A DNA stretch of 64,000 nucleotides from Sphingobium sp052327305 (GTDB taxonomy: Bacteria > Pseudomonadota > Alphaproteobacteria > Sphingomonadales > Sphingomonadaceae): contig NZ_CP182486.1 of assembly GCF_052327305.1 (NCBI RefSeq), positions 1,488,001-1,552,000 of the forward strand, in the 5' to 3' direction. The translations under genes were made by a program, and so were the position numbers. How positions within the stretch are numbered: position 1 is the stretch's first letter; the number at the start of each line of letters is the position of its first letter. A model generated the notes under the pieces. The model saw only the letters and a list, made by a program, of their open reading frames with translations. It did not search any database and was not told where the DNA came from. Below, piece by piece: positions 1 through 8,994 of the stretch.

Positions 1-150
1 GCCCAGGAGCAGGAAATCGATCTTTCTACACCCCAAGGCAAAGAAAGATTGCAGGGGAAAATGCTTAAAATTGTGAATGATACGCTCAAATCGAAAACCG
101 GCTACGGCGGCATCGATAACGTTTATTTTACCAATTTCGTTATTCAGTAG
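1..150 (+). CDS. fliL: Flagellar basal body-associated protein FliL (3' end only)
   Basis: The window opens inside this gene; only the last 49 codons are present, ending in TAG. The visible peptide shows the typical FliL C-terminus: a GKERLQGKML helix, then NDTLKSKTGYGGIDNVYF and a hydrophobic end TNFVIQ. FliL is an inner-membrane protein with a stomatin-like periplasmic domain that surrounds the stator units of the flagellar motor. It lies 38 bp before fliM, the usual gene order. The rest of the protein, including the membrane anchor, is outside the window. Confidence 0.85.
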   Translation, partial: AQEQEIDLSTPQGKERLQGKMLKIVNDTLKSKTGYGGIDNVYFTNFVIQ

Positions 151-188
151 CGCCGTGTCCGACGGGGGTCGGACGGGGACCCAAGGCG

Positions 189-1058
189 ATGACTGAAGCA
201 CAACCCTATGCATTCGGGCGGACAAGCGCGCAGCCGTCCGCCATGCTCGGCGCGATGGAGAAGCTGGGCGACCGGCTGGCCCGCAAACTGCGCGGGATCA
301 TCGAGCCCTATAGCGGTGTGCGGCCAAGCATAACGCCCCGCCCCATCGACAAGACGATCTTCATGATGTGGGACGCCTGCGTCCCCAATCTCACCAGCCT
401 CTCCCTCTACCGTCTCCACCCCATCCGGGGCACGACCACGCTGCGGATCGATGCCGCGCTCGTATCGCTGCTGGTCGACCGCTTCTACGGAGGCACGGGC
501 CATCGTCACGGTGTCGAGCGCAAGGAGTTCACGCCGACCGAGAACCGCGTCATCACGCGCCTCTCCGCCCAGATCATGGGCGCACTGGCAGAGACCGCCG
601 CCGATCTCGTGCCGCTCGAGGCGCATCTCATGGCGCGTGAGGCCAATGTCACGCAGGCGGACATCATGGCCGGCGAGAGCGACGTGCTGTGTCAGGCGTT
701 CGACATCGACCTGGGCGAGAAGGAAAAATATGTCGTCGAGTTCGTCTATCCGCTGGATGGCCTGAACGCCGTGGAGCCGCTGGGCAATGCCCGGTCGGCC
801 GACACGACCCGCGCTGCCGACCCTGTGTGGCAGACGCATCTGGCCCGGCGGATGGAGGACGTGCATCTGCCGGCCAAGACCATCCTGGCACGACCCAATA
901 TCAAAATGTCCGAACTGGTCGCCCTTCAGCCTGGCGACGTTATTCCCATTCACATTGCGCGGCATCTGCCCCTGCTCATCGGCGATCGGGTGTTCGCCCA
1001 TGGCAGCATCGGCGAGCAGGATGGCCGCGCCGCCTTCATGATCGAGAAACTGGCCTGA
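189..1058 (+). CDS. fliM: Flagellar motor switch protein FliM
   Basis: This 289-residue protein forms the middle ring of the flagellar C-ring, which sets rotation direction and links to FliG and FliN. The middle CheC-like domain (about residues 35-195) and the C-terminal SpoA domain (about 215-285, with IPIHIARHLPLLIGDRVFA) are recognisable. The start is chosen at an ATG preceded by AAGG. It follows fliL and precedes fliN in the usual order. Oddity: FliM proteins normally begin with a conserved EIDALL-type peptide that binds CheY-P. None is present here, and the reading frame has no start codon further upstream before the end of fliL. The protein is about 40 residues shorter than the enterobacterial form. 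Confidence 0.9.
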   Translation: MTEAQPYAFGRTSAQPSAMLGAMEKLGDRLARKLRGIIEPYSGVRPSITPRPIDKTIFMMWDACVPNLTSLSLYRLHPIRGTTTLRIDAALVSLLVDRFYGGTGHRHGVERKEFTPTENRVITRLSAQIMGALAETAADLVPLEAHLMAREANVTQADIMAGESDVLCQAFDIDLGEKEKYVVEFVYPLDGLNAVEPLGNARSADTTRAADPVWQTHLARRMEDVHLPAKTILARPNIKMSELVALQPGDVIPIHIARHLPLLIGDRVFAHGSIGEQDGRAAFMIEKLA

Positions 1059-1082
1059 GCGGCCCAGCAGCGAGAACCGACA

Positions 1083-1409
1083 ATGAGTGACATGAGCGAA
1101 GCCCCGAAGCTGGAAAAAGCCCAGACCGCACCGGCAACCGGCCGCAATTTCCAGCTTCTCGCGGACATTCCCGTTCGCATGTCCGTGGAGGTGGGATCGA
1201 CGCAGCTCAAGCTCTCACAGGTCATGGATCTGGCCGAGGGCAGCGTCGTCGAGCTCGACCGGCAAGCGGACGAACTTCTCGACATCATGGTCAACGGCAC
1301 GCTCGTCGCGCGCGGCGAAGTGGTCACCGTCAACGGCCGCTACGGCATCCGCGTCGTGGAGATCGCATCGGCGGAAGCGCGGATGGCCGGCATCGAACGG
1401 CGCGCCTGA
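1083..1409 (+). CDS. fliN: Flagellar motor switch protein FliN
   Basis: This is a 108-residue FliN, the bottom ring of the flagellar switch and a docking point for the export ATPase complex. After a variable first 20 residues, the whole protein is one SpoA domain: LLADIPVRMSVEVGSTQLKL, then GSVVELDR, then a VNGTLVARGEVVTVNGRYGI segment that is very typical of FliN. It lies 24 bp after fliM, consistent with one transcript. Length and domain content are normal for the family. Confidence 0.93.
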   Translation: MSDMSEAPKLEKAQTAPATGRNFQLLADIPVRMSVEVGSTQLKLSQVMDLAEGSVVELDRQADELLDIMVNGTLVARGEVVTVNGRYGIRVVEIASAEARMAGIERRA

Positions 1410-1437
1410 CCAGAACTCATAAAGACAGGTCGCATCT

Positions 1438-1698
1438 ATGGTCTGGTACTTCCTCAAGCTTCTCATCCTGTTGCCCATGGTCGGCGGCATGGCCTTCGGC
1501 GCGCTGTGGCTGTGGCGCAAATATCAGCCCGGCATGATCGCAGGGCAGAGCAATCGCGCAGTCAAACTGATCGATGCCTTGCCGATGGGCACCTTCGGTA
1601 AGCTCGCCGTCGTCGAGTTCGAGGGGGAGCGCATCCTGCTCTCCGTCACGCGCGGCCGGATCGAGACGCTCGCATCAAGCAAGACGATCCATGACTAA
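1438..1698 (+). CDS. fliO: Flagellar biosynthetic protein FliO (short)
   Basis: This 86-residue protein has one N-terminal membrane helix (about residues 5-25, LKLLILLPMVGGMAFGALWL) followed by a small cytoplasmic domain with the FliO-type segment VKLIDALPMGTFGKLAVVEF and a second strand ERILLSVTRGRIETL. FliO helps assemble the FliP ring of the flagellar export gate. Identification rests on the fold pattern and on its exact place between fliN and fliP. Its last 8 bases overlap the start of fliP, implying coupled translation. Confidence 0.8.
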   Translation: MVWYFLKLLILLPMVGGMAFGALWLWRKYQPGMIAGQSNRAVKLIDALPMGTFGKLAVVEFEGERILLSVTRGRIETLASSKTIHD

Positions 1699-2545
1699 GC
1701 CTTTTCGCGCCCTGATCGCGCTGGCGGCGTTTAGCGCGAGCCTGCTTGCCGCCGCTCCGGCGAGCGCGCAGGCCCAGCAGGCGCCCGCGGCGACGCAGGC
1801 GGCGACGGCAGCACCCGCCGCGCAGGCAGCGCCACCGGCCGCCCCGGCAACCGGCGCGGTGAGCAGCTCCGGCGCGCTCACGCGTGCGCTCGATCAGGTC
1901 TCGGGCGACGGGCGCCCGCTTGCGCTCAGCCTCCAGATCCTCGTCCTGATGAGCCTGCTGACGGTGCTGCCGTCGCTGGTGCTCATGATGACCAGCTTCA
2001 CGCGCATCATCATCGTGCTCTCGCTGCTGAGGCAAGCGCTCGGCCTGCAGCAGACGCCGCCCAATCAGGTGCTGGTCGGCCTCGCGCTGTTTCTCTCCAT
2101 GTTCGTGATGCGCCCGGCGATCGACCAGATCTCCGCCAGCGCCTACACGCCCTATGGCGCGGGCCAGATCAGCATCGAGGAGGCGATCAGCCGCTCGGCC
2201 ACGGTGTTCCATGGCTTTATGTCCAAGCAGACCCGGCAGAGCGACCTCGCGCTCTTTCAGGGCCTAGCCAAGGCGCCGGCGTTCCGGTCGCCTAATGACA
2301 TTCCCTTTTCCATCCTCCTCCCCGCCTTCGTGACGAGCGAGCTCAAGACCGCCTTCCAGATCGGCTTCATGATCTTCCTGCCCTTCCTCATCATCGATCT
2401 CGTCGTCGCCTCGACACTGATGGCGCTGGGCATGATGATGCTCTCTCCCACGATCATCTCCATGCCGTTCAAGCTGTTGCTCTTCGTGCTGGTGGATGGC
2501 TGGGCGCTGACCATGGGCAGCCTCGCGGGATCCTTCGCGACATGA
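1691..2545 (+). CDS. fliP: Flagellar export gate protein FliP
   Basis: This 284-residue protein is the main subunit of the FliP5Q4R1 gate of the flagellar type III secretion system. It has a cleavable signal (about residues 1-26, ending ASAQA), an alanine/proline-rich linker to about residue 57, then the conserved core: LVLMMTSFTRIIIVLSLLRQ, QTPPNQVLVGLALFLSMFVM and the C-terminal MMLSPTIISMPFKLLLFVLV. The start ATG overlaps the end of fliO; an upstream in-frame extension lies inside fliO and is rejected. The low-complexity linker is longer than in enterobacterial FliP. Confidence 0.95.
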   Translation: MTKPFRALIALAAFSASLLAAAPASAQAQQAPAATQAATAAPAAQAAPPAAPATGAVSSSGALTRALDQVSGDGRPLALSLQILVLMSLLTVLPSLVLMMTSFTRIIIVLSLLRQALGLQQTPPNQVLVGLALFLSMFVMRPAIDQISASAYTPYGAGQISIEEAISRSATVFHGFMSKQTRQSDLALFQGLAKAPAFRSPNDIPFSILLPAFVTSELKTAFQIGFMIFLPFLIIDLVVASTLMALGMMMLSPTIISMPFKLLLFVLVDGWALTMGSLAGSFAT

Positions 2546-2563
2546 CGCGGGAGCCAGCCCATC

Positions 2564-2836
2564 ATGGATAACGCGGATTTCTTCGTCGGTCTGGCGCAGC
2601 AGGCGCTGTGGGTCGCCGCGCTCGCGACCGCGCCGATCCTCATCCCCGCGCTCGTGGCCGGCGTGCTCATCGGCATGATCCAGGCGGCGACCTCGATCAA
2701 CGAGGCAACCCTCAGCTTCGTGCCGAAGCTCATCATCGTCGGCGCGACGCTTGCCATCTTCGGCGCATCGATCCTGATGCTGATCGCTGACTTCACGCGT
2801 GAAGTGTTCGAGCGGATACCGGACCTGCTCATATGA
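2564..2836 (+). CDS. fliQ: Flagellar export gate protein FliQ
   Basis: This is a 90-residue protein with two membrane helices, matching FliQ in size and pattern: LVAGVLIGMIQAATSINEATLSFVPKL is the family signature region, split here by the loop at about residue 50. FliQ packs around FliP to close the export gate. It starts 18 bp after fliP with GGAG-like bases upstream and is followed by fliR, as in most flagellar operons. Confidence 0.94.
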   Translation: MDNADFFVGLAQQALWVAALATAPILIPALVAGVLIGMIQAATSINEATLSFVPKLIIVGATLAIFGASILMLIADFTREVFERIPDLLI

Positions 2837-2864
2837 AGCCGGCCGTCCTGACAAGCGCCCGCAC

Positions 2865-3644
2865 ATGATCGCACCCGGCTTCGCGGGGGTCGAGGCGCAG
2901 CTCTGGATCTGGCTTATCGCCATGATCCGCCCCGGCGCGGCCTTCCTCGCAGCACCCATTTTCGGCGCGGCAGCAGTGCCCATGCAGCTGCGGATCATCC
3001 TCAGCCTCGCCATCGGCATGGCCGCCCTCAACAGCGTGCACATCACCTTGCCACCGGACGGCGTCGCCAGCATCGCGGGCGTGGCGCTGGTGGGCGGCGA
3101 AGTGCTGGCCGGCCTCGCGCTCGGTTTCGCGCTGCAGATCGGCTACGCGGCGGCCTTCATCGGCGGTGAGACGATCGCCAATGCGATGGGCCTCGGCTTT
3201 TCCTCCATGGTCGATCCGCAATCGGGCCAGTCCACACCGGTCGTCGGCCAGTTCCTGTCGATCGTCGCGACCTTCCTGCTGCTCGCAATGGACGGGCACC
3301 TGATGCTCATCCGCTATATCGTCGCCAGCTATCAGGCACTGCCCCCCGGCGGCGGCCTGATGCCGGCCAGCGCCTTTCAGGCCATCGTCGATTTCGGCGG
3401 CGCGATGTTCGGCGCGGGCGTGACGATCGCGCTTCCCGTCGCCTTCACTCTCATCCTCGTACAGATCGTGATGGCGATGCTGGCGCGTTCCGCACCCTCG
3501 CTCAATCTGTTCGCCGTGGGCCTGCCCGCGACGCTGCTCGCCGGCCTCGTGCTCCTTGCCATCGCCGCGCCCGCCATGGCCGATGCCATCCACGCCTCAC
3601 TCAACGCCAGTCTCGATCTAGCGGCGCAACTGGCAGGGGGCTGA
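2865..3644 (+). CDS. fliR: Flagellar export gate protein FliR
   Basis: This 259-residue multi-spanning membrane protein is the single-copy subunit of the FliPQR export gate. It shows the FliR pattern: PGAAFLAAPIFGAAAVPMQLRI near the N-terminus, GFALQIGYAAAFIGGETIANAMG in the middle, and a hydrophobic C-terminus. The ATG at 2865 gives the normal family length; an in-frame ATG 66 bases upstream would overlap fliQ and add an unrelated polar stretch. It is followed after 3 bp by flhB. Confidence 0.93.
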   Translation: MIAPGFAGVEAQLWIWLIAMIRPGAAFLAAPIFGAAAVPMQLRIILSLAIGMAALNSVHITLPPDGVASIAGVALVGGEVLAGLALGFALQIGYAAAFIGGETIANAMGLGFSSMVDPQSGQSTPVVGQFLSIVATFLLLAMDGHLMLIRYIVASYQALPPGGGLMPASAFQAIVDFGGAMFGAGVTIALPVAFTLILVQIVMAMLARSAPSLNLFAVGLPATLLAGLVLLAIAAPAMADAIHASLNASLDLAAQLAGG

Positions 3645-3647
3645 GCC

Positions 3648-4793
3648 ATGGCGCAGGAAAGCCCCGCCGGCGGCGAAAAGACCGAAAAGCCGACAGCCAA
3701 GCGGCTCTCCGAAGCCGCCGAAAAGGGCGACATCCTTCAATCCCGCGAACTCGCGACGGCAATGGTGGTCATGGCGGGCATTGCCTGCCTCGCCATCACT
3801 GGCCCCTCTTTCATGAGCGCGCTGCGGCAAATGCTAATCGACGGCCTGCGCGTCGACATGGGCGACATCGACTCATTCGAGCCGGGCCAGCGCGCGCTCC
3901 ATCTCATCGGCGTCGTTGCGCTGCCGGTGGCGATCATCCTTATCGCCACGCTCGCCGCCGCGATCGCCGCGCCCGCTATGCTCGGTTCGCTGGGCTTCAG
4001 GCCGGGAGCATTCGCACCCAAGCCAGCCAAGCTGAACCCCACCGCCGGCCTCAAGCGCATCTTCGGGCCGAACGGGCTTATCGAACTGGTGAAGTCGCTC
4101 GCCAAGGTGGGCCTCATCGGCACGATCGGTTTCTATCTCATCTGGGGCCAGCTTCCCACGATCAGCGCCATCGGCAAGACAGGCATCGCTCCGGCCATGG
4201 CGCAGCTCGGCTCCATCTTCACGCTCGTCGCGCTAGTCATGGCGGGCAGCCTCTTCCTGATCGCCGGGATCGACGTGCCGGCACAGATCATCCAGCGCAC
4301 CCGGCGTCTCAACATGACGAAGCAGGAAATCAAGGAAGAGCACAAACAAACGGAGGGATCGCCCGAAGCCAAGGGCGCGATGCGCCAGAGACAAATGGCC
4401 GCCGCCAGCGGGTCAGTGCGCAAGGCGGTCGAGGAAGCATCGGTGATCCTCACCAACCCGACGCACTTCGCCATCGCGCTGCGTTATCAGGCCGGTCGCG
4501 ACGCTGCGCCTATCGTACTCGCCCGAGGCGCCGACGAAATCGCCGCAGTGATGCGCGCCGCCGCCGTAGAGAAGAGCGTGCCGATGCTGCAATATCCCGA
4601 GCTGACCCGCGCCATCTACTACACCTCACGCGCCGGGGAGATGATCGACGAACAGCTCTTCGTCGCCGTCGCCACCATCCTCGCATTCGTCTTCCGGCTC
4701 GAAAGCCGCATGGCCAGCGAAATGGACCGGCCGCACATCGACCTTCCCCTCGCGATGCACTTCGACGCCGATGGCCAAAACATCGTGAATTAA
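3648..4793 (+). CDS. flhB: Flagellar export switch protein FlhB
   Basis: This 381-residue protein switches the export apparatus from rod/hook to filament substrates. It has a GGEKTEKPTAKRLSEA N-terminus, four membrane helices, and a cytoplasmic domain carrying the self-cleaving NPTH motif at residues 270-273 (cut between N and P). The linker TKQEIKEEHKQTEGSP before it is typical of the family. Spacing to fliR is 3 bp. All key residues are present, so the protein should be functional. Confidence 0.96.
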   Translation: MAQESPAGGEKTEKPTAKRLSEAAEKGDILQSRELATAMVVMAGIACLAITGPSFMSALRQMLIDGLRVDMGDIDSFEPGQRALHLIGVVALPVAIILIATLAAAIAAPAMLGSLGFRPGAFAPKPAKLNPTAGLKRIFGPNGLIELVKSLAKVGLIGTIGFYLIWGQLPTISAIGKTGIAPAMAQLGSIFTLVALVMAGSLFLIAGIDVPAQIIQRTRRLNMTKQEIKEEHKQTEGSPEAKGAMRQRQMAAASGSVRKAVEEASVILTNPTHFAIALRYQAGRDAAPIVLARGADEIAAVMRAAAVEKSVPMLQYPELTRAIYYTSRAGEMIDEQLFVAVATILAFVFRLESRMASEMDRPHIDLPLAMHFDADGQNIVN

Positions 4794-4850
4794 AGCTTAG
4801 GCGCTTCCATCCGTTCTTTGTTCACAGGGGACGTCTAATGGTGGTGTGCC

Positions 4851-5273
4851 ATGAACCAACCTGTAACCCGGACTGAGTCAGTTGCCCCGGTAGCGAAAGT
4901 GCAGGCGCGCAGCGTGAACGCCGTGCCTGCAGCGGCAGCAGCCGGGTCGGGCGACAATGCAGGCTCAAGTGCGGCGCCCGAACGGCCTACCGCGACGGCG
5001 AACTATGCTCGCATCCAGGCCGACATCGCACAGGCGCTGAAGGCCGTGCAGGATCGGCAGCCGGCGCCTTCCAATGACGATCTTGGCAATGCCGAGCGCG
5101 CCATGCTCGACCTCATGCCGACGCCCGTCGTCGTGCTGCCCATGCCACCCACGGATCCCGACATGGTCGCATTTGTCGCGCAGGTCGCGCAGTCGCTCGC
5201 TCAGCAGGCCGTCCGCACCCATGCGGCGCAGGCCCGTATCGCGGCCAGCACGATCGACGCCCTCGTCGCCTGA
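4851..5273 (+). CDS. Unrecognised 140-residue protein of the flagellar locus
   Basis: I do not recognise this gene. The product is soluble, with a low-complexity Ala/Ser-rich N-terminal 45 residues, a helix around ARIQADIAQALKAVQDRQ, a proline-rich strand VVVLPMPPTDPDMVAFV and a C-terminal helix rich in Ala and Gln. There is no signal peptide or membrane helix. It lies alone between flhB (57 bp upstream) and fliD (87 bp downstream) on the same strand, so a flagellar role, for example as a chaperone or length-control factor, is only inferred from position. Confidence 0.7.
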   Translation: MNQPVTRTESVAPVAKVQARSVNAVPAAAAAGSGDNAGSSAAPERPTATANYARIQADIAQALKAVQDRQPAPSNDDLGNAERAMLDLMPTPVVVLPMPPTDPDMVAFVAQVAQSLAQQAVRTHAAQARIAASTIDALVA

Positions 5274-5360
5274 CAGCGGCAAAAAATGAACTCGCATTCC
5301 GGATTTCGCTAAAAGCCGACGACCGCCAGCCGTTCTAACCCCTCGAAGGGGAACGCCAGA

Positions 5361-6752
5361 ATGGCCGTCGATATAGCAAGCGCGCTGGGCATGGGCACCG
5401 GCATCAACACCACCGAGCTGGTCGCCAGCCTGGTCTCTGCCGCCCGTGCGCCCAAGCAGAACGCCATCAGCGACCGCGTCTCCACCAACGAGGCGCGCAT
5501 CTCGGCACTGGCCTCGGCCAAAAGCTCGCTTTCGACCTTCTCAACCGCGCTCACCGACTTGCTCAAATCCAGCGCTTATTCCGGGCAAGCAGCCTCCAGC
5601 GACGCGACTATTGCCACAGTCGCAACCATTCCCGGTGGCACGCCCAAGGGTCTGCCCGCGCAGATCGAGATCCTCCAGCTGGCGAGCGCGCAGGTGCTGC
5701 AGTCTGCCGCCCTGACCGACTCCGCCGCAACGGCGGGAACCGGCACGCTCACCATCACCACCGGGTCGACCAGCGTCGACGTGACGCTCACCAGCCCGGC
5801 CAACACGCTGGCCGACCTCGCCAGCGCGATTAACGGTGTCAATGCGGGCGTCACTGCCACGGTCGTCTCGGACAAGAACGGCGCCCGGCTCGTGCTCAAG
5901 GGCGCAAGCGGCCAGGACAGCGCCTTCACGATCACCGCCGGGGCGGACGCCGACGCGGACCTCGCACGCTTCGCCTTCGACGGAACGTCCGGGCCAATGA
6001 CGCGCAGCCAGACGGCACAGGATGCGCTGATTCGCATCGACAATGTCGACATGCAGTTCGCCTCGAACACGGTGACCGGCGCGATCCCCAATCTGCGCAT
6101 CGACCTCAATCGTGCGGCGCCCGGCACCATCGTGACGCTGGCGACGACGCAGCCGACAACAACCATGCGCGATCTCGTGCAGGAATTTGTCTCGGCCTAT
6201 AACGAGCTGAAGAAAGCACTGAACAGCGCCACCGCCACCGGGACCAACGGCGTGGGCGGCGGCGCACTCTCCTCCGATCCGGGCGTGCGCGACATGTCCC
6301 GCCGCCTGGCCGCCCTCACCAGCACGCCGCTGGCCGAATCGGGTGCCTTCCGTACGCTCAGCGACATCGGCGTGACCACGAACCGCGACGGCACGCTCAC
6401 GCTCAATACGACGGTGCTCGACAAGGCAATCGCAGCCGACCCGGCAGCAGTGACCGCGATGCTGAACCCGACCGTGGCGGACGCAGACAATCCCGGTATC
6501 GCGGGCGCGCTCAAATCCGTGACCGACTATCTGAACGGCACGGACGGCCCGCTCGCGGCATCGGCGGCAAGCTACGACAAGCTCAAGGCCAGCCTGAAGA
6601 AGCAGCTCGAAGCGCTCGACACGAGCATGGAGAGCTATGAAGCGCAGCTCACCAAGACCTACTCCGCCATGCAGGCGCGACTGACGCAGCTCCAGAGCGT
6701 GCGGTCCTACATGGAGCAGCAGATCAAGGTGTGGAGCAGCGACAACAGATAA
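5361..6752 (+). CDS. fliD: Flagellar filament cap protein FliD (HAP2)
   Basis: This 463-residue protein caps the growing filament and folds flagellin subunits as they leave the export channel. The N-terminal D0 region (GMGTGINTTELVASLVSA, then a coiled coil with KSSLSTFSTALTDLL) and the C-terminal coiled coil (KKQLEALDTSMESYEAQL...YMEQQIKVW) are typical of FliD; the middle holds the variable head domains. It is preceded by a GGGGAACGCC stretch and followed 22 bp later by its usual partner fliS. Confidence 0.93.
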   Translation: MAVDIASALGMGTGINTTELVASLVSAARAPKQNAISDRVSTNEARISALASAKSSLSTFSTALTDLLKSSAYSGQAASSDATIATVATIPGGTPKGLPAQIEILQLASAQVLQSAALTDSAATAGTGTLTITTGSTSVDVTLTSPANTLADLASAINGVNAGVTATVVSDKNGARLVLKGASGQDSAFTITAGADADADLARFAFDGTSGPMTRSQTAQDALIRIDNVDMQFASNTVTGAIPNLRIDLNRAAPGTIVTLATTQPTTTMRDLVQEFVSAYNELKKALNSATATGTNGVGGGALSSDPGVRDMSRRLAALTSTPLAESGAFRTLSDIGVTTNRDGTLTLNTTVLDKAIAADPAAVTAMLNPTVADADNPGIAGALKSVTDYLNGTDGPLAASAASYDKLKASLKKQLEALDTSMESYEAQLTKTYSAMQARLTQLQSVRSYMEQQIKVWSSDNR

Positions 6753-6774
6753 ACGAACAAGGGGACGCAGACCG

Positions 6775-7164
6775 ATGTTTTCGAGCCAGGGCTATGCCAG
6801 CGCCGCCCGGCGCTATGCAGCGATCGACACCAGCAGCCGCGTGGAAGGGGCCACCCCTCACCAGCTCGTGCGCATCCTCTTCGAGGAGCTGCTGCGCGCC
6901 ATGGACAGCGCCACCCTCGCGCTCAAGGGCGGGGACATGGCGAAAGCGACCGAGCGGCAGACGCGCGCGCTCACCATTCTTCACGCGCTCGAATCCAGCC
7001 TTGACTTCGAGAAGGGCGGCGAGATCGCCCTTAGCCTCGCCACCATCTATCGCGAATCGCGCCGCCGCATGATTCGCGCCATTGGCGAGAAAGACGCCGC
7101 GCCGATGGAAAGCGCCCGCGCCTTCATCGCGGACATTGCCAGCGCCTGGGACCAGATCGCCTAG
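6775..7164 (+). CDS. fliS: Flagellar export chaperone FliS
   Basis: This 129-residue all-helical protein matches FliS, the chaperone that binds the disordered C-terminus of flagellin and delivers it to the export gate. Markers are the N-terminal YAAIDTSSRVEGATPHQLV, where E-x-A-x-P-H-x-L is a family signature, and RILFEELLRAMDSA. It follows fliD directly. It is the last flagellar gene in this window; flagellin itself is not seen. Confidence 0.92.
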   Translation: MFSSQGYASAARRYAAIDTSSRVEGATPHQLVRILFEELLRAMDSATLALKGGDMAKATERQTRALTILHALESSLDFEKGGEIALSLATIYRESRRRMIRAIGEKDAAPMESARAFIADIASAWDQIA

Positions 7165-7221
7165 ACAGATACGTTGATTTGCAGGCTGGCGGGGGCAGAC
7201 GATCCGCGCTAGCCGGGCGTG

Positions 7222-7965
7222 ATGGACCCTACACCGCCGACGACGATCGATACCGCCGTTTCCATGCCAGCCGGGCTTGGCGAAGGCTGGCGCGCCGCGC
7301 TCTCCGGTGAGTTCGGCGCCCCCTATATGGCATCGCTCAAGCGCTTCCTCATGGAGGAGAAGCAGAGCGGCAAGCGCATCTTTCCGCGCGGGGAGAACTG
7401 GTTTGCCGCGCTCGCCCTGACTCCGCTGGAAAGCGTGCGGGTCGTGATTCTGGGGCAAGACCCGTATCATGGGCCGGGGCAGGCGCATGGCCTGTGCTTT
7501 AGCGTGCCACCCGGCGTGCGGCCACCCCCGAGCCTCGGCAACATCTACAAAGAACTGCAGAGCGACCTCGGCCTTACCATTCCCCGCCATGGCTTCCTGG
7601 AAAGCTGGGCAAAGCAGGGCGTACTGCTGCTCAACAGCGTGCTGACCGTGGAGATGGCGCGCGCCGCCTCCCATCAGGGGCGCGGATGGGAGCGCTTCAC
7701 CGATGCCGTCATCACCGCCGTCGCGCGGCAGGAAGCGCCGGTCGCCTTTCTGCTCTGGGGTGCTTATGCGCAACGCAAGGGTGCCTTCATCGAGGACATA
7801 TCAAAAGGCGGGAGGCATCTGGTGCTGAAGGCCGCGCATCCCTCCCCCCTCTCGGCGCATAACGGCTTTCTGGGCTGCCGGCATTTCTCACAGGCGAACA
7901 ATTTCCTGCGCAATGCGGGCCGCGGCGAGATTGACTGGAGCCTCCCCGCACAAATTGAAGCATAA
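7222..7965 (+). CDS. ung: Uracil-DNA glycosylase, family 1
   Basis: This enzyme removes uracil from DNA as the first step of base excision repair. The 247-residue protein carries both family-1 motifs: GQDPYHGPGQAHGL with the catalytic Asp at residue 80 and HPSPLSAHNGFLG with the catalytic His at residue 206. Asn and Phe of the uracil pocket (LLLNSVLTVE, GLCFSV) are also present. A GTG directly before the ATG at 7222 is an alternative start. The gene stands alone, 57 bp after fliS, and has no link to motility. Confidence 0.96.
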   Translation: MDPTPPTTIDTAVSMPAGLGEGWRAALSGEFGAPYMASLKRFLMEEKQSGKRIFPRGENWFAALALTPLESVRVVILGQDPYHGPGQAHGLCFSVPPGVRPPPSLGNIYKELQSDLGLTIPRHGFLESWAKQGVLLLNSVLTVEMARAASHQGRGWERFTDAVITAVARQEAPVAFLLWGAYAQRKGAFIEDISKGGRHLVLKAAHPSPLSAHNGFLGCRHFSQANNFLRNAGRGEIDWSLPAQIEA

Positions 7966-8042
7966 GCGCGCGCGCCCTTCCCCGCGCCGCCGAAAGTCGG
8001 CAGAAGGCGGGCAACAATCTTTCCTCGGGGAAACAAACGTTC

Positions 8043-8978
8043 ATGTCGTCCGGCCTTGCTGCTCTGCTCGATGATGTCGCAGCCATCGCCAAAGTCGCCG
8101 CCGCCTCGCTCGATGATGTGACCGCAAGCGCAGGCAAGGCCAGTGCCAAGGCCGCCGGCGTGGTGATCGACGATACCGCCGTCACACCAGCCTATGTGAC
8201 TGGGTTCACGGCGGACCGCGAACTGCCGATCATCTGGCGAATCGCGCTCGGCTCCCTGCGCAACAAGCTGCTCATCCTGCTGCCCGGCGCGCTCCTGCTG
8301 TCCGCCTTCCTGCCCTGGGCAATCACGCCGCTGCTGATGCTGGGCGGCACATTCCTCTGCTTCGAAGGCGCGGAAAAACTGATCGAGACGCTCTTCCACA
8401 AAGGGGATGGAACCGAGGAAGAGATGACCGGCGACCCTGCTCATCTGGAAGCCGAGAAGATCAACGGGGCGATCCGCACCGATCTCATCCTCTCGGGGGA
8501 GATCATGGCAATCTCCCTCGCGGACGTCGCCGCGACGCCGATCCTCAATCAGGCCGGCGCGCTCATCGTCGTCAGCCTGCTCGTCACGGCCGGAGTCTAT
8601 GGGGTAGTGGCGCTCATCGTGAAGATGGACGACATCGGCCTGCATCTCGCCAAAGGAAGCTCCGGCGCAGTGGCCGGGTTCGGCCGGTCGCTGGTGCGGA
8701 TGATGCCGCGCGTTCTCGCTGCGCTCTCGACCATCGGCATGGCAGCGATGCTCTGGGTAGGCGGCGGGATCATATTGCACGGGCTGGAGCAGTTTGGCCT
8801 CTCCGCGCCAGCCCACATCATCCACCATGCCGGCGAGGTCGTGGGCCATGCCGTGCCGGTGCTGCAGGGCGCGGTCAGCTGGATCGTCAGCGCGGCCCTC
8901 TCCGGCGTGTTCGGGCTGATCGTGGGCGCGATCGTGGTCGCGGTGATTCACGCGCTGCCCCGCAAGAAGACGGCGTGA
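8043..8978 (+). CDS. DUF808 (YedI-like) inner-membrane protein
   Basis: This 311-residue membrane protein matches the DUF808/YedI family. It starts with the very conserved SSGLAALLDDVAAIAKVAAASLDD segment (residues 2-25), followed by the VTGFTADRELPIIWRIALGS region and several membrane helices with LMLGGTFLCFEGAEKLIE. No biochemical function is established for the family. The C-terminus ends in PRKKTA, a likely cytoplasmic tail. It stands as a single gene between ung and a convergent small gene. Confidence 0.9.
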   Translation: MSSGLAALLDDVAAIAKVAAASLDDVTASAGKASAKAAGVVIDDTAVTPAYVTGFTADRELPIIWRIALGSLRNKLLILLPGALLLSAFLPWAITPLLMLGGTFLCFEGAEKLIETLFHKGDGTEEEMTGDPAHLEAEKINGAIRTDLILSGEIMAISLADVAATPILNQAGALIVVSLLVTAGVYGVVALIVKMDDIGLHLAKGSSGAVAGFGRSLVRMMPRVLAALSTIGMAAMLWVGGGIILHGLEQFGLSAPAHIIHHAGEVVGHAVPVLQGAVSWIVSAALSGVFGLIVGAIVVAVIHALPRKKTA

Positions 8979-8994
8979 GATGTCGCGCCTAGGA

